NCBI GenBank assembly: GCA_027451445.1
Contig: DAIDJG010000077.1
Span: forward strand, 1-34,362
From: Singulisphaera sp.
Lineage (GTDB): Bacteria; Planctomycetota; Planctomycetia; Isosphaerales; Isosphaeraceae
Direction of reading: 5' to 3'
DNA length: 34,362 nt
Below, piece after piece: positions 7,475-16,045 of this stretch (position 1 is the first letter of the stretch; the number at the start of each line of letters is the position of its first letter). Under the pieces are notes generated by a model. It searched no databases, was not told the origin of the DNA, and worked only from the letters and a program-made list of their open reading frames with translations. A program made the translations under genes and the position numbers.

Positions 7475-8470
7475 TCACGGCTTGTGGCCGGGCATGAACT
7501 CGGCGACGACCACAGCTTCGTGCTCGAGCTCGGCCACGTTCTGGGCGATTCGGTTCTCGGCGTGAGTATCCAGGAAGTGTTTCTGAATGACCGACCACGT
7601 TTGCCCGTCCTCCGTTCGGAGCGGGAAACCGAAGACGAGGCGCTTCGGGACACCGTAGCTCCCATCGGAGAGCACGGCTGCATTGAACCACTGCTCGTAC
7701 GGCGTCGGGCGAGTAATCGAACGAATCGTGCCCAGAATCGCCTGCGTCGCCGAGGCGGCAGGTGAGGAGCCCCGGATCTCGCGGAGCCTCTGGCCACGAT
7801 GCGCCATGTCCGGCTCAAAGGTCTGGTGGGCCCACTCGCTATCGTTGATCACCTCATGAGCAGGGCGATCACCGATAAAGGCGTTGTGGTAGTCGATGAA
7901 CACCGAGGGACCGTGGTTCCCCCACGCGGTCACTCGAGTGACCTGGTCCACGGGCACGTTGGCTTTGTGCGCGAGCATCGCCCGACCCCGGTTCGCGTCG
8001 AGACGCGTCATCGCGAACCAGTGGTCCGGAGGGACGTCAATTGCCGAAGCGCTGGCGATCAGGCAGTTGGTATTGCATGGGTTGGCCACAACGAGGATCC
8101 GCGCGGACTTTGCTGCCTCGTTGATCGCTCTCCCTTGCGCCTGAAAGATCGGTCCGTTGGCCAGAAGTGCCTCGGTCCGTGTCATGCCCGGATGAAACGC
8201 GGCACTTCCGATCAAGAGGATCCAGTTGGCGCCCGCGAAACACTCGGCCGCCTCGGTCGACGCCCGGACCGAGCGCAGCAGGGGAAAATTGCAATCGTCC
8301 AGTTCCATCATCGTGGCTTCGACCAGGGGCATCATCGCCGGTACTTCCAGCAGGCTCAATGAGACCGGTTGGTCGGGACCGAACATCCCTCCGTTGGCGA
8401 TGTGGAAGAGAAGGGCATAGCTAATCCGGCCCGCGGCGCCGGTCACGGCGATGTGGATAGGCTCGGTCAT
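7475..8470 (-). CDS. mdh: Malate dehydrogenase-like NAD-dependent oxidoreductase with altered substrate loop
   Basis: A 331-aa enzyme of the cytosolic-type malate dehydrogenase family, expected to act in the cytoplasm. The Rossmann start VTGAAGRISYALLF and LLEVP (E42, favouring NAD over NADP) are present, as are VVANPCNTNCLIA, the catalytic pair TRLDANR (D158, R161) and WGNHGPS (H186). The mobile loop that binds the substrate carboxylate is changed: family members have G-[AS]-x-PR-x-x-GMxR, whereas this protein has GSAAFHPGMTR, so the first loop arginine is replaced by F92 while R98 remains. Classical malate/oxaloacetate activity is therefore uncertain and a different 2-hydroxy/2-oxo acid is possible. 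The start at 8470 has GGGAG about 13 bases upstream, a long spacing. It stands alone on the minus strand within the efflux locus. Confidence 0.85.
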   Translation of the reverse strand: MTEPIHIAVTGAAGRISYALLFHIANGGMFGPDQPVSLSLLEVPAMMPLVEATMMELDDCNFPLLRSVRASTEAAECFAGANWILLIGSAAFHPGMTRTEALLANGPIFQAQGRAINEAAKSARILVVANPCNTNCLIASASAIDVPPDHWFAMTRLDANRGRAMLAHKANVPVDQVTRVTAWGNHGPSVFIDYHNAFIGDRPAHEVINDSEWAHQTFEPDMAHRGQRLREIRGSSPAASATQAILGTIRSITRPTPYEQWFNAAVLSDGSYGVPKRLVFGFPLRTEDGQTWSVIQKHFLDTHAENRIAQNVAELEHEAVVVAEFMPGHKP

Positions 8471-8871
8471 GGTTCCGTCGTGCTCCCTGGAAGTGGAACG
8501 GTTTGAGGTAGTGTTCGGTCAGTCTCGACGACGTCGGACCCCGCAGTCTTATCCATTCTAACGCACCAGGCGGGTGTGATGACCAAAGGCCGGCGCGAGA
8601 ATCAAAGAAAGCGTGGATTCCATCGAGCAGCGCACTCGGGATCGCACGACGCGTCGTCAGAGAATGAGCTTTGGCCGTGACGGGAGCACCCCACGAATGA
8701 CGCTCGAATGACCGCGACGAGCGATTGGGGAATCCCGGTTGAAGCATTCTGAACGCTTCTGAGGGATAGTCTGACGCAAATCCACGCTCCCGCCGATGAA
8801 GATGTGGAGAGAGACGCTCCATCCTCCGCGATCTCGCAATGTCTCGTTTATGATCAAGCCAGGGAGGGCCC
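8471..8871. other. Divergent intergenic region between dehydrogenase and outer membrane factor genes
   Basis: About 400 bases separate the two divergent start codons. Overlapping frames on both strands lack family resemblance. A 19-base near-palindrome is at 8741-8759, and a TATGAT box at 8848-8853 sits close to the outer membrane factor ribosome site AGGGAGG (8861-8867), without a convincing -35 element. Confidence 0.45.
8741..8759. promoter_or_regulatory. 19-bp near-perfect palindrome, candidate operator
   Basis: GAAGCATTC-T-GAACGCTTC is symmetric about the central T with one mismatched pair out of nine. It lies 113 bases before the outer membrane factor start and 271 bases before the dehydrogenase start, so a regulator bound here could affect either gene. 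Function is inferred from symmetry only. Confidence 0.3.
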
Positions 8872-10503
8872 ATGGGTGGGACTCGAGCTTTCAGCGCGAT
8901 CGCGATCCTATCTCTCCTCGGTGCACTCTCTGTGCCGCCGCGGCGGGCGGTCGCCGAAGATGCTCGGCCGGCGCAGGCCGCTATTCCGCGACCCCCGCAA
9001 GTCAATCCGTCCGCCGAGGAGCGGCCGGCTCCGCCAACGCACGCGCTGCTGTCCGAGGAGGTTCGGCCCATCGACCTGGCGACGGCACTCCGGCTCGCGG
9101 GCGTGCAAAACCCCGAGCTGAATGTGGCTCGGCAGGTTGTGCTGGAAGCCGTGGCGGCGCGACAGCTCGCGGCGGCCCACTTCCTCCCCAGCCTGAACAC
9201 CGGAGCCGGCTACGATGCCCACGCCGGGACGCTCCAGCAGTCGAACGGCAACATCCTGTCCGTGAATCGCAGTTCCGTCTATGTCGGCGCCGGGAGTTAT
9301 GCCGTCGCGGCGGGGACGGTGGCGATTCCGGGCGTCGTGCTTCAGGGGAATACAGCCGAGCTGCTCTACGGATACCTCGTGAGCCGCCAAGTCGTCCGGC
9401 AGCAGGAGTTCGCCGCCGAAGCGACGCGCAACGATGTGCTTCTGCGTGTTGCCCTCGCCTATTGCGAGCTCATCCGGGCCGAGGGCCGGCGTCTCGTTTG
9501 GGAAGAGACCATCAACGATGCGAAGGAAGTGGCCCGAATCACCGGCCAGTACGCCCGCACCGGCCAGGGACGGCAGGCCGACGCCGACCGGGCTCGCACG
9601 GAGCTCTACCGCAGGCAGGCCGACCTACGCAAGGCGGAAGGCGAAGTTTTGATTGCATCCGCGCAACTGTGCAAGCTTTTGAACCTCGATCCCTCGATCC
9701 GACTTCACCCCACCGACGCCTACGCCGTGCCAATGCCGATCGTTCCCGAGCCGATCCCCCTGGCGGAGCTGATCGCTGTCGCATTGCTGAGGCGACCGGA
9801 GATGGGGGAGCGGCGGACCGTGGTGCGCGAGGCGCTGCTGGCGCTCGACGGGGCCAGGGCGCTGCCGTTTTCGCCGAGCGTGCTGGTCGGTTTCAGCTCC
9901 GGCGGGTTTGGCGGCGGCAGTAACCTCGTACGCCCGGTCTTCGGCGGGTTCGGCGGCCGGAGCGACTTCGACGCGATCGCTTACTGGACACTGCGCAACC
10001 TCGGCGTGGGGAACGTTGCCTTGATTCGGGGGGCGACGGCGGCGACGCGCGTCGCCCAGTTCCAGGAGCTGGCAATGCTCGACCAAGTCCGCGACGAGGT
10101 AGCCGAGGCGTATGCCTCGACCCACGCCCGGTTCGCCGAGATCGGCGAGGTCGAGGAGGCTGTCCGCTCCGGGATGGAGGGTTACCGTCTCGACCTGGAG
10201 CGTAGCCGGCAGGGCGTGCCCGGCGAGGGTCTGAACCCACGGCCAATCGAGGTCTTGAACAGCCTGAACCTACTCTATCGCTCCCGGATCGAATACCTCG
10301 ACGCAATCGTTGACTACAACCAGGCCCATTTCCGCCTCTACGTCGCCCTGGGCCAACCACCGGCCGCCGCGCTCGCCCGAGCGGCCCCGATGCCCGACCA
10401 GAAACCGCCGAGCGCGAAGCCCGACAACCCCTCGTCCCACCCGCCTGCGCCACCAACGACCGCAGCGCCGTTGCCCTTCGGCCCATCGCGCGATCGTCGC
10501 TGA
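8872..10503 (+). CDS. TolC-family outer membrane factor, type A (system 1)
   Basis: A 543-aa outer membrane channel subunit that would receive substrates from the pump-adaptor complex. ATG 8872 follows AGGGAGG by 4 bases. The N-terminus is a Sec signal (about residues 1-28, ending AVA before ED). Two TolC-type repeats follow: in the first, PIDLATALRLAGVQNPEL, FLPSLNTGAGYDAH and long helices; in the second, LPFSPSVLVGFSSGGFGGG, then YWTLRNLGVGN and helices. The C-terminal 45 residues are Pro-rich. It is closely similar to the factor at 22307-24040 and less so to its own downstream neighbour. The next gene begins 19 bases later on the same strand, so the two are probably co-transcribed. Confidence 0.93.
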   Translation: MGGTRAFSAIAILSLLGALSVPPRRAVAEDARPAQAAIPRPPQVNPSAEERPAPPTHALLSEEVRPIDLATALRLAGVQNPELNVARQVVLEAVAARQLAAAHFLPSLNTGAGYDAHAGTLQQSNGNILSVNRSSVYVGAGSYAVAAGTVAIPGVVLQGNTAELLYGYLVSRQVVRQQEFAAEATRNDVLLRVALAYCELIRAEGRRLVWEETINDAKEVARITGQYARTGQGRQADADRARTELYRRQADLRKAEGEVLIASAQLCKLLNLDPSIRLHPTDAYAVPMPIVPEPIPLAELIAVALLRRPEMGERRTVVREALLALDGARALPFSPSVLVGFSSGGFGGGSNLVRPVFGGFGGRSDFDAIAYWTLRNLGVGNVALIRGATAATRVAQFQELAMLDQVRDEVAEAYASTHARFAEIGEVEEAVRSGMEGYRLDLERSRQGVPGEGLNPRPIEVLNSLNLLYRSRIEYLDAIVDYNQAHFRLYVALGQPPAAALARAAPMPDQKPPSAKPDNPSSHPPAPPTTAAPLPFGPSRDRR

Positions 10504-10511
10504 GCTTGATC

Positions 10512-10517
10512 GGGAGG
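10512..10517 (+). promoter_or_regulatory. Ribosome binding site supporting a TTG start
   Basis: GGGAGG lies 5 bases before the in-frame TTG at 10523, whereas the first in-frame ATG of the lipoprotein (10568) has no comparable site. This favours the TTG. Confidence 0.6.
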
Positions 10518-10522
10518 TTGGC

Positions 10523-12643
10523 TTGTTGTTGCAGCACGCCGCGAAATCTGGATTTCCATCGGTTTGGATGAGGCACGCCATCCCATGGATCGTGTCGCTC
10601 GCCCTGCTCCCGGGCTGCGCGTCGAACCGCTCGGTGATTCAGTGGCCGTCGTCCGAATCGTACGGCGGCCCCGTTGGGGACAGCCGCCAGGGTGGAGAGG
10701 CGAAAACTCAAGCGTTTGTAGGTGGGACGGTCCGCTCGTTGAAACCAGGTTTTATTGCGCCCACTGTCGCGGGCTCTGGTTCTCTCCCCCCTTGTGGGGG
10801 AGGGTCAGGGTGGGGGGAGGCGAGAGCGGTCGTGTTAACCCAGCACCCCCCGCCCCAGTCCTCCCCCACAAGGGGAGAGCGAGCGAGAGAGCCCGTCGCG
10901 TTCGGGAGAGCGCACGAATCAGCCAAGGATGCGCAAGTCCTCCCTGCCCAGTCGGTACCGATCCCCGAGGCGAACTTCCATGTGCCTCCCGGACCAGCCG
11001 CCACGCCGTCGATCCCCGCTCCGGCACAGGAACTCCCGATCGATTTGCCGACGGCTCTCCAACTGGCCGACTCGACGAACCCCGTAATCGCCGCAGCGCG
11101 TTCCCAGATCGCCGTTGCGCAGTCCAACCTTCTCGCGGCCCGGGTTCTGATGCTCCCATCGCTCAACGCCGGGGCCAACTATCACGCGCATGCCGGCAAC
11201 TTTCAGCGGTCAGCGGGCAACATCCTCAGGCTGTCTGACCAGTCGTTCTACTTCGGCGGCGGCGCCAGGGCGATTGCCCAGGGCACCGTCGAAATCCCCG
11301 CGGTGAACATCTCCGCCTCCGTGGCGGACGCCCTCTACGAGCCTCTGGCGGCTCGGCAGCGGGTCGACGTATCGCGGTTTGACGCCTCGGCGACCGCCAA
11401 TTCGGTGCTGCTCGAAGTCGCGACCCTCTACCAGGACCTGCATCGCGCGGGGGCTTTACTTACAGCGCGCAGGCAGTCCGAGTCCGAGGCTGGCGAAGTA
11501 GTGAAGATCACCGCCGGCTTCGCACGCACAGGGCAGGGGCGCCAGGCCGATGCTGACCGTGCCCGGAGCCAGCAGCAGCTCGTCCGCGCCTCGATCCGAC
11601 GCGCCGAGGAAGAGGTTGCAAAGACCTCGGCCGCCCTTTGCCGCCGCCTCCACCTGGACCCCTCGACCCGTTTGTTCCCCGCCGGCGACCCGCTTGCCAT
11701 CCTGTCGCTGATCGACCCCTCGGCCGATCCAGAGACGCTGATTGCGACAGCGATCGGGCAACGTCCCGAGGTCGGGGGACGATCCGCGGCGATCGCCGTG
11801 GCCGAAACGCGGCTTCGCGCCGAGAAAGTTCGCCCATTCTTGCCGACGCTGTGGCTCGGGTTCAGCGGCGGCGCCTTCGGGGGTGGTAGCAACCTCACTC
11901 CGCCGAACCTCGGCAACTTTGGCGGTCGGACGGACTTCGACGTCGTCGCCTACTGGACACTGGAGAACTTCGGTTTCGGGAACCTGGCGCTTCAGAGGCG
12001 TCGAAGCGCCGAGGTCGGTGCCGCCACCGAAGAACGAGCGCGCGTGATCGCACGCGTCCGCGAGGAAGTCGCGTCGGCCCGTGCTGACGCCCTGGCCCGT
12101 CGTGAGCAGATCGTGCTGGCCGTGGAAGAGCTCGCCGCCTCCGGTGAAGGCTTTCATCAGGACCTCGAACGGGCACGGCAGGTTCGGGGACTACCGATCG
12201 AAGTGTTGAATAACCTGGATCTGCTCATTAAATCTCGTGAGGATTTAATCGAGACAGTCACCGGCTTTAATCGGGCTCAACTGCGGCTGTTTGTGGCTCT
12301 GGGTGTAGCGCCGCCGCTAGAGATTCGGTCCTCGGGTGTACCGACGGCCGGAGAAACGGCGTCGGCTGACCGGGAGCGCGCGAGTTCGACGGCACCGCTT
12401 CTGCTCACGAATGCCCGTCAAGAGGCTGTCCGAGCGGCGGGCGAGTACGATCGTCGGCAAGCGGAATTGGTGAACGCCCTTGCCGCCGATAAACCTTTAC
12501 CGAGTCGCGAAAAACTCGTCAACGAGTTGAAGGCGCTCGCCGAGGCACATCGGAACGTTATCGCTACCCAACTCAGCTACGATCGGGTGCTGCACAGCGT
12601 ACAGGACACAAGCGGCGCGGCTGCCCCTCCCGTCGCCCGTTGA
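10523..12643 (+). CDS. TolC-family outer membrane lipoprotein, type B (system 1), with repeat-derived linker
   Basis: A 706-aa outer membrane factor if started at TTG 10523 (691 aa from ATG 10568). The TTG start puts the lipobox cysteine (LALLPGC, C32) at a position similar to that in its paralogue at 20500-22230 (C34), and the only good ribosome site serves it. After the cysteine comes a linker of about 140 residues, some 55 longer than in the paralogue, part of which is a translated genomic repeat (10781-10879). The channel core follows: LPIDLPTALQLADSTNPV, LPSLNAGANYHAH, then FLPTLWLGFSGGAFGGG and YWTLENFGFGN. A further helical extension of about 100 residues at the C-terminus is absent from the paralogue. 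It lies 19 bases after the type A factor and ends 24 bases from a convergent gene. Confidence 0.9.
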   Translation: MLLQHAAKSGFPSVWMRHAIPWIVSLALLPGCASNRSVIQWPSSESYGGPVGDSRQGGEAKTQAFVGGTVRSLKPGFIAPTVAGSGSLPPCGGGSGWGEARAVVLTQHPPPQSSPTRGERAREPVAFGRAHESAKDAQVLPAQSVPIPEANFHVPPGPAATPSIPAPAQELPIDLPTALQLADSTNPVIAAARSQIAVAQSNLLAARVLMLPSLNAGANYHAHAGNFQRSAGNILRLSDQSFYFGGGARAIAQGTVEIPAVNISASVADALYEPLAARQRVDVSRFDASATANSVLLEVATLYQDLHRAGALLTARRQSESEAGEVVKITAGFARTGQGRQADADRARSQQQLVRASIRRAEEEVAKTSAALCRRLHLDPSTRLFPAGDPLAILSLIDPSADPETLIATAIGQRPEVGGRSAAIAVAETRLRAEKVRPFLPTLWLGFSGGAFGGGSNLTPPNLGNFGGRTDFDVVAYWTLENFGFGNLALQRRRSAEVGAATEERARVIARVREEVASARADALARREQIVLAVEELAASGEGFHQDLERARQVRGLPIEVLNNLDLLIKSREDLIETVTGFNRAQLRLFVALGVAPPLEIRSSGVPTAGETASADRERASSTAPLLLTNARQEAVRAAGEYDRRQAELVNALAADKPLPSREKLVNELKALAEAHRNVIATQLSYDRVLHSVQDTSGAAAPPVAR
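10781..10879. repeat. MITE-like palindromic repeat, copy 1, inside a coding sequence
   Basis: Two arms of about 38 bases (10781-10820 and 10842-10879) are imperfect inverted repeats, and each arm begins with its own small palindrome of the type CTCTCCCC-TTGTGGGGGAG. Related elements occur at 30728-30847 and 34131-34225. Here the element lies in the linker region of an outer membrane lipoprotein gene and is read through in frame without a stop, encoding about 33 residues. Confidence 0.75.
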
Positions 12644-12667
12644 GCTACTGATTTCTGTTCACATTAC

Positions 12668-14038
12668 TCAGCGGTTGGGTTTGTTTTTCGACCGGTACGC
12701 GCTGAGCCACTTCCGGCCCTGCGCTTCGGTCAGGCCGGTGAGGGAAGCGTCAATCTCATCCTTCTCGGGCATGCCGGCCTGCTCGCAGTTCAATCCGCGT
12801 TCGACCAGCTCGCGTGCGGCTCCAGTCCAGTCACCCGTTTTCAGACCGGTGGAGAGCGCTGCGTAATACCAGACGCGGGCGTCGTCCGGGCGCGTGACCT
12901 GGAGTTTGCGGAAAAGGTTGGTCGATTCCGCATAGTGGCCGTCCTTGAAGAGGGCGATCCCCTGCGCCAGGGTCGTATCAGGCCGCCCGCTCACGGTGGA
13001 TGGTGGTGAGATTGCCAGGGGTTCTTGCCGTGTCTCGTCGATCGCCCGGTCCGCTTTTCTTGCCGAGTCCGCGAGGGGTTCCTCGTTCAGAGACGACGAG
13101 AGCCGGTCGCGCAACGACTTCAGGTCCTGTTGCAGATCTTCGAAGCGGTTTTCGAGTCGTCGAAATCGCGCCGGTAGATTGCCGACCTCCTCCATCGTCC
13201 GGGTGAGATCCGCCATCTTGATCTGGAGCGTCCGCACGTCCGGCGGTGTTTCGTCGCGTGTGCGCGTTGTGGTATCGAGGCGATGTCCCAGGTGATCGAT
13301 GCGCTCTGAGAGGTGTTCCACCTGCCTTCGTAGCGAGTCCGCGTCTTGAGCCAGGGTGAACCCAGGGATCGACGAGCCCGACTGCGAAGTCTCGTCCGAC
13401 CCGACCCCCTTGTCCTTGTTCTGATCTTTCTGCCCTTTCTGACTGGATGAACCCTTCTTCTGAGAATCCGACTTCTCGTTCGGGTGTGATGAGTTGCCCT
13501 CGGACTTTGATGGTCCGAAGAAGTAAAGGATCGCCGCTGCGCCGATCATTCCGGCCGCCAGGGCCACCCCCGCGCTGATGAGGATATTGCGCCAGGGCGA
13601 AGGCTGCGGATTCGGTTCGGGGTGGCGGGATTCCCGCTCGTCCTTGTCGCGATCACCCTGAGAATGCTCTTTCCCATTCTCCTGACCGCGTTCGCCTGTC
13701 CTTCCCTTTGGATTTTTGTGTACCGATTGTTGGTCGCGCGAGGAGTGCTTCTCGTTGTCTCCCTTCGGCGTATTCCCATCCCCGCGCTCGGCGGGGTTTT
13801 CGGGGTCGAGGAAGAGAGGAGCCGACATCGGGCTCGCGACGTGGCTGGTGTCCGAGTATTGCGTCGCGTCCGGATGTTTCCGCCACTCCGCCACGGACTT
13901 TGGGCCGGCCGCAACCGCTGGGTCGGCCGTCGAAATCGCTGCTTGGTCAGATTGAGCTTTTGACGCAGGACCGGAGCGGTCTTCCTCGCGGGTCGATTCT
14001 TCCTGGGAATGGTCGTCGTGCTGTTCGTGTTCGGCCAT
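12668..14038 (-). CDS. Membrane-anchored coiled-coil and TPR-like protein, unknown function
   Basis: A 456-aa protein in three parts. Residues 1-150 are very polar (Asp, Glu, Lys, Ser, Gln), low in complexity and probably disordered. One membrane segment follows at about 152-174 (ILISAGVALAAGMIGAAAIL). Then come a Ser/Lys-rich spacer, a coiled coil (about 250-325, with repeated DLxxLRDRL-type heptads) and a C-terminal helical region (about 355-450) with TPR-like features: GIALFKDGHYAESTNLFRKL. With an N-in topology the coil and TPR would be periplasmic, close to the adaptors. GGGAG lies about 10 bases before the start. It is encoded between the two efflux systems, upstream of no other gene on its strand. 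A scaffold or assembly role is possible but not shown. Confidence 0.8.
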   Translation of the reverse strand: MAEHEQHDDHSQEESTREEDRSGPASKAQSDQAAISTADPAVAAGPKSVAEWRKHPDATQYSDTSHVASPMSAPLFLDPENPAERGDGNTPKGDNEKHSSRDQQSVHKNPKGRTGERGQENGKEHSQGDRDKDERESRHPEPNPQPSPWRNILISAGVALAAGMIGAAAILYFFGPSKSEGNSSHPNEKSDSQKKGSSSQKGQKDQNKDKGVGSDETSQSGSSIPGFTLAQDADSLRRQVEHLSERIDHLGHRLDTTTRTRDETPPDVRTLQIKMADLTRTMEEVGNLPARFRRLENRFEDLQQDLKSLRDRLSSSLNEEPLADSARKADRAIDETRQEPLAISPPSTVSGRPDTTLAQGIALFKDGHYAESTNLFRKLQVTRPDDARVWYYAALSTGLKTGDWTGAARELVERGLNCEQAGMPEKDEIDASLTGLTEAQGRKWLSAYRSKNKPNR

Positions 14039-14303
14039 CGGGGCGTTTCTCCCGGGTCCCTATCCCGTGTCAGCAAGTGTGGACGAATCGTTGAGCCAAG
14101 GGGCAGGGGGGCTCGATCCGATGGCTTGTCAACGCCCGGCTCATCCAGCCGATCACGCTGCAAGCCTAATCCGCAATGTCGATGCCATGGGGAACGCGAT
14201 GTTCCCTGGAGCTTGTGCGTGCCTCCAGCATCAGATGCGTGAGGAGCAAAGTTTACCGAGCGGAGTCACGGGTGATTTTCGCTCATCTCGACGATCACGC
14301 TGC

Positions 14304-15752
14304 TCATTGCTGTTCCGGCTCGCTTGTCCCTTCGGCCGTCGCCGCGGGAAGGGCCTCGATCTCGACGCCGTCCTCGATCGACCCGCTGTAGGAGACGATC
14401 ACCTCATCGGACTCTTCGAGACCCGAGCGGATCTCAGCGACGAGACCGTTATCGCGGCCGACCCGGACGTCGACTCGACGTGCCTGGCCTTCTCGGGCCA
14501 CGTAGACGGCCCCCTTGCCGTGTCCGTTGTTCTCGAAAAGGGCGGACGACGGCACAGCCAGGACCTGCGCAGCGGGCTCCAACTGGATGGTCACGTTGCC
14601 GTACATCCCCTCGTGCAGCCGGCCGGAGGGGTTCGGCAGGTCCACCTCCACTCTCATGGCGCGGTTGAAGGAGCTTTGCATCTCCGAATACCGCGTGACC
14701 GTTCCCCGGAACTCCTCGGCTCCCAGCGAGTCGACGTGAACGACGGCGGGGTCGCCGCGGTTGACGTAGGGGACGTCGCGGTCGGGGATGTCGACGATCA
14801 CGCGCATGAGGTCGTTGCGCGTGATCATCAGGATTGGCGGCGTATCGCCCCCCGAGTCGGCCGCGCGGATGAAGTCGCCATCGTGGTAGTTCCGCTCCGT
14901 TACAACGCCGTCGAACGGCACGTCGAGCCTGGTGTATTCTTCGAAGATCTGAGCGGCCGATTGCTTGGCCTCGGCCACCCGGAGACTGGCGCGTGCCGCT
15001 TTCACGTCGGCCCTGGCCTTTTCCACGGCCGCCAAGGCCTTGGCAAGCCGTCCTTTCGCGGTCTGGACCGCCGCGATCGCGACCTCCTCGCCCGCCTTGG
15101 CCGACTCGAAATCGTCCTCTTTTTCGTCGGCCGCGCGCTGGTCGATCACGCGGGTCGTGGCGAGCTCGTTGTAGCGGACGAACTCCTTTTGACGGTATTT
15201 TCGCTTCGCCACGTACTGGCCCACCTGCGCATCGCGTTCCTTGACCTGGGCCTCAGCCGCGACAACCTCGGCCCGGGCCACCGTGACCAGAGCCTCGGCC
15301 TGGACGATCTCCGCCTTCGCGTGTTCGACCGCCGCCGCAGCTTGCTCGACCTGCTGCTGGATCTCGGGCGCGAACACCCGTGCCACGACCTGGCCACGTT
15401 CTACCGTGTCGCCGATGTCCACGACCTGACCCCGAAGAAAGCCCGAGACCTTCGCATACAGCCGAACGTAATCATAGGCGTGAATGACTCCGGGCTGCAC
15501 CGTTGTCAGGGTGAGGCCGCCTCGGCGTGGATGAACGACCCGTACGCGGATTGCCGCCTTGTTCTGGGAGGTCTCGTCGGACGATTGCTGGTCGCGCTGT
15601 TGACCGTGGATGGCGAACGCAATCCCGCCGCCGATCAGCAACACCAGTACGATTCCGACGACCCACCACATCCAAGAATGACCGGAGTGAGCACGCTCGC
15701 GTTCGCGTGTGGAGTTCCAGCGTACCTGTCTCGTCTCGGTCGCGGTGCTCAC
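14304..15752 (-). CDS. RND periplasmic adaptor (membrane fusion protein), system 2
   Basis: With the GTG start at 15752 this is 482 aa, the same length as the system 1 adaptor. That start has GAGGAG 8 bases upstream, whereas the first ATG (15845) has no ribosome site. One membrane anchor is at about residues 27-48 (WMWWVVGIVLVLLIGGGIAF). The lipoyl half YAKVSGFLRGQVVDIGDTV, a long Ala/Glu-rich alpha-hairpin, the second half (YTRLDVPFDGVVTERNYHDG), a beta-barrel with VDIPDRDVPYVNRGDPAVV, and a membrane-proximal C-terminus follow in order. It is divergent from the system 2 pump, with 293 bases between the starts, so both may be controlled from that gap. Family assignment is firm; the substrate is unknown. 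Confidence 0.93.
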   Translation of the reverse strand: MSTATETRQVRWNSTRERERAHSGHSWMWWVVGIVLVLLIGGGIAFAIHGQQRDQQSSDETSQNKAAIRVRVVHPRRGGLTLTTVQPGVIHAYDYVRLYAKVSGFLRGQVVDIGDTVERGQVVARVFAPEIQQQVEQAAAAVEHAKAEIVQAEALVTVARAEVVAAEAQVKERDAQVGQYVAKRKYRQKEFVRYNELATTRVIDQRAADEKEDDFESAKAGEEVAIAAVQTAKGRLAKALAAVEKARADVKAARASLRVAEAKQSAAQIFEEYTRLDVPFDGVVTERNYHDGDFIRAADSGGDTPPILMITRNDLMRVIVDIPDRDVPYVNRGDPAVVHVDSLGAEEFRGTVTRYSEMQSSFNRAMRVEVDLPNPSGRLHEGMYGNVTIQLEPAAQVLAVPSSALFENNGHGKGAVYVAREGQARRVDVRVGRDNGLVAEIRSGLEESDEVIVSYSGSIEDGVEIEALPAATAEGTSEPEQQ

Positions 15753-15760
15753 GATGCCGA

Positions 15761-15766
15761 CTCCTC
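15761..15766 (-). promoter_or_regulatory. Ribosome binding site supporting a GTG start
   Basis: On the minus strand GAGGAG precedes the GTG at 15752 by 8 bases. It makes the 93-base upstream extension to ATG 15845 unlikely. Confidence 0.65.
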
Positions 15767-16045
15767 GGAGTTCGGTTCGATCGTCCAACGCCAATCCTCG
15801 GCGTTTCTCCAGCGGCTCTCCCCGGAGCTCGGCTCGCTGACTCATCGCTACGGGACGAGTCTGGAACTCCGGTTCCCAGATTGATCAAGCAAGCCATGTG
15901 CCACGACGAATGACGATGTGATCCTGCGACCAGATTAAGAAGTAAATTCCTCTTCTCGGCTCAGGGTTTGCTGGCCGATCGGTCGTGGTCTCACTGCCGC
16001 GTCGTTCGCGTCCGTGCCGCGCTCGTGCCTGAGCCGGAGGAAATC

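Noticed and set aside
8421-9200. 259-codon minus-strand frame across the dehydrogenase and outer membrane factor starts
   Set aside because: It overlaps two well-supported genes and its translation is Arg/Ser/Ala-rich without any domain, typical of a shadow frame in GC-rich DNA.
14067-15884. 605-codon plus-strand frame opposite the system 2 adaptor
   Set aside because: It lies antisense to a clear adaptor gene whose domains are all in place; the frame is a codon-bias shadow.
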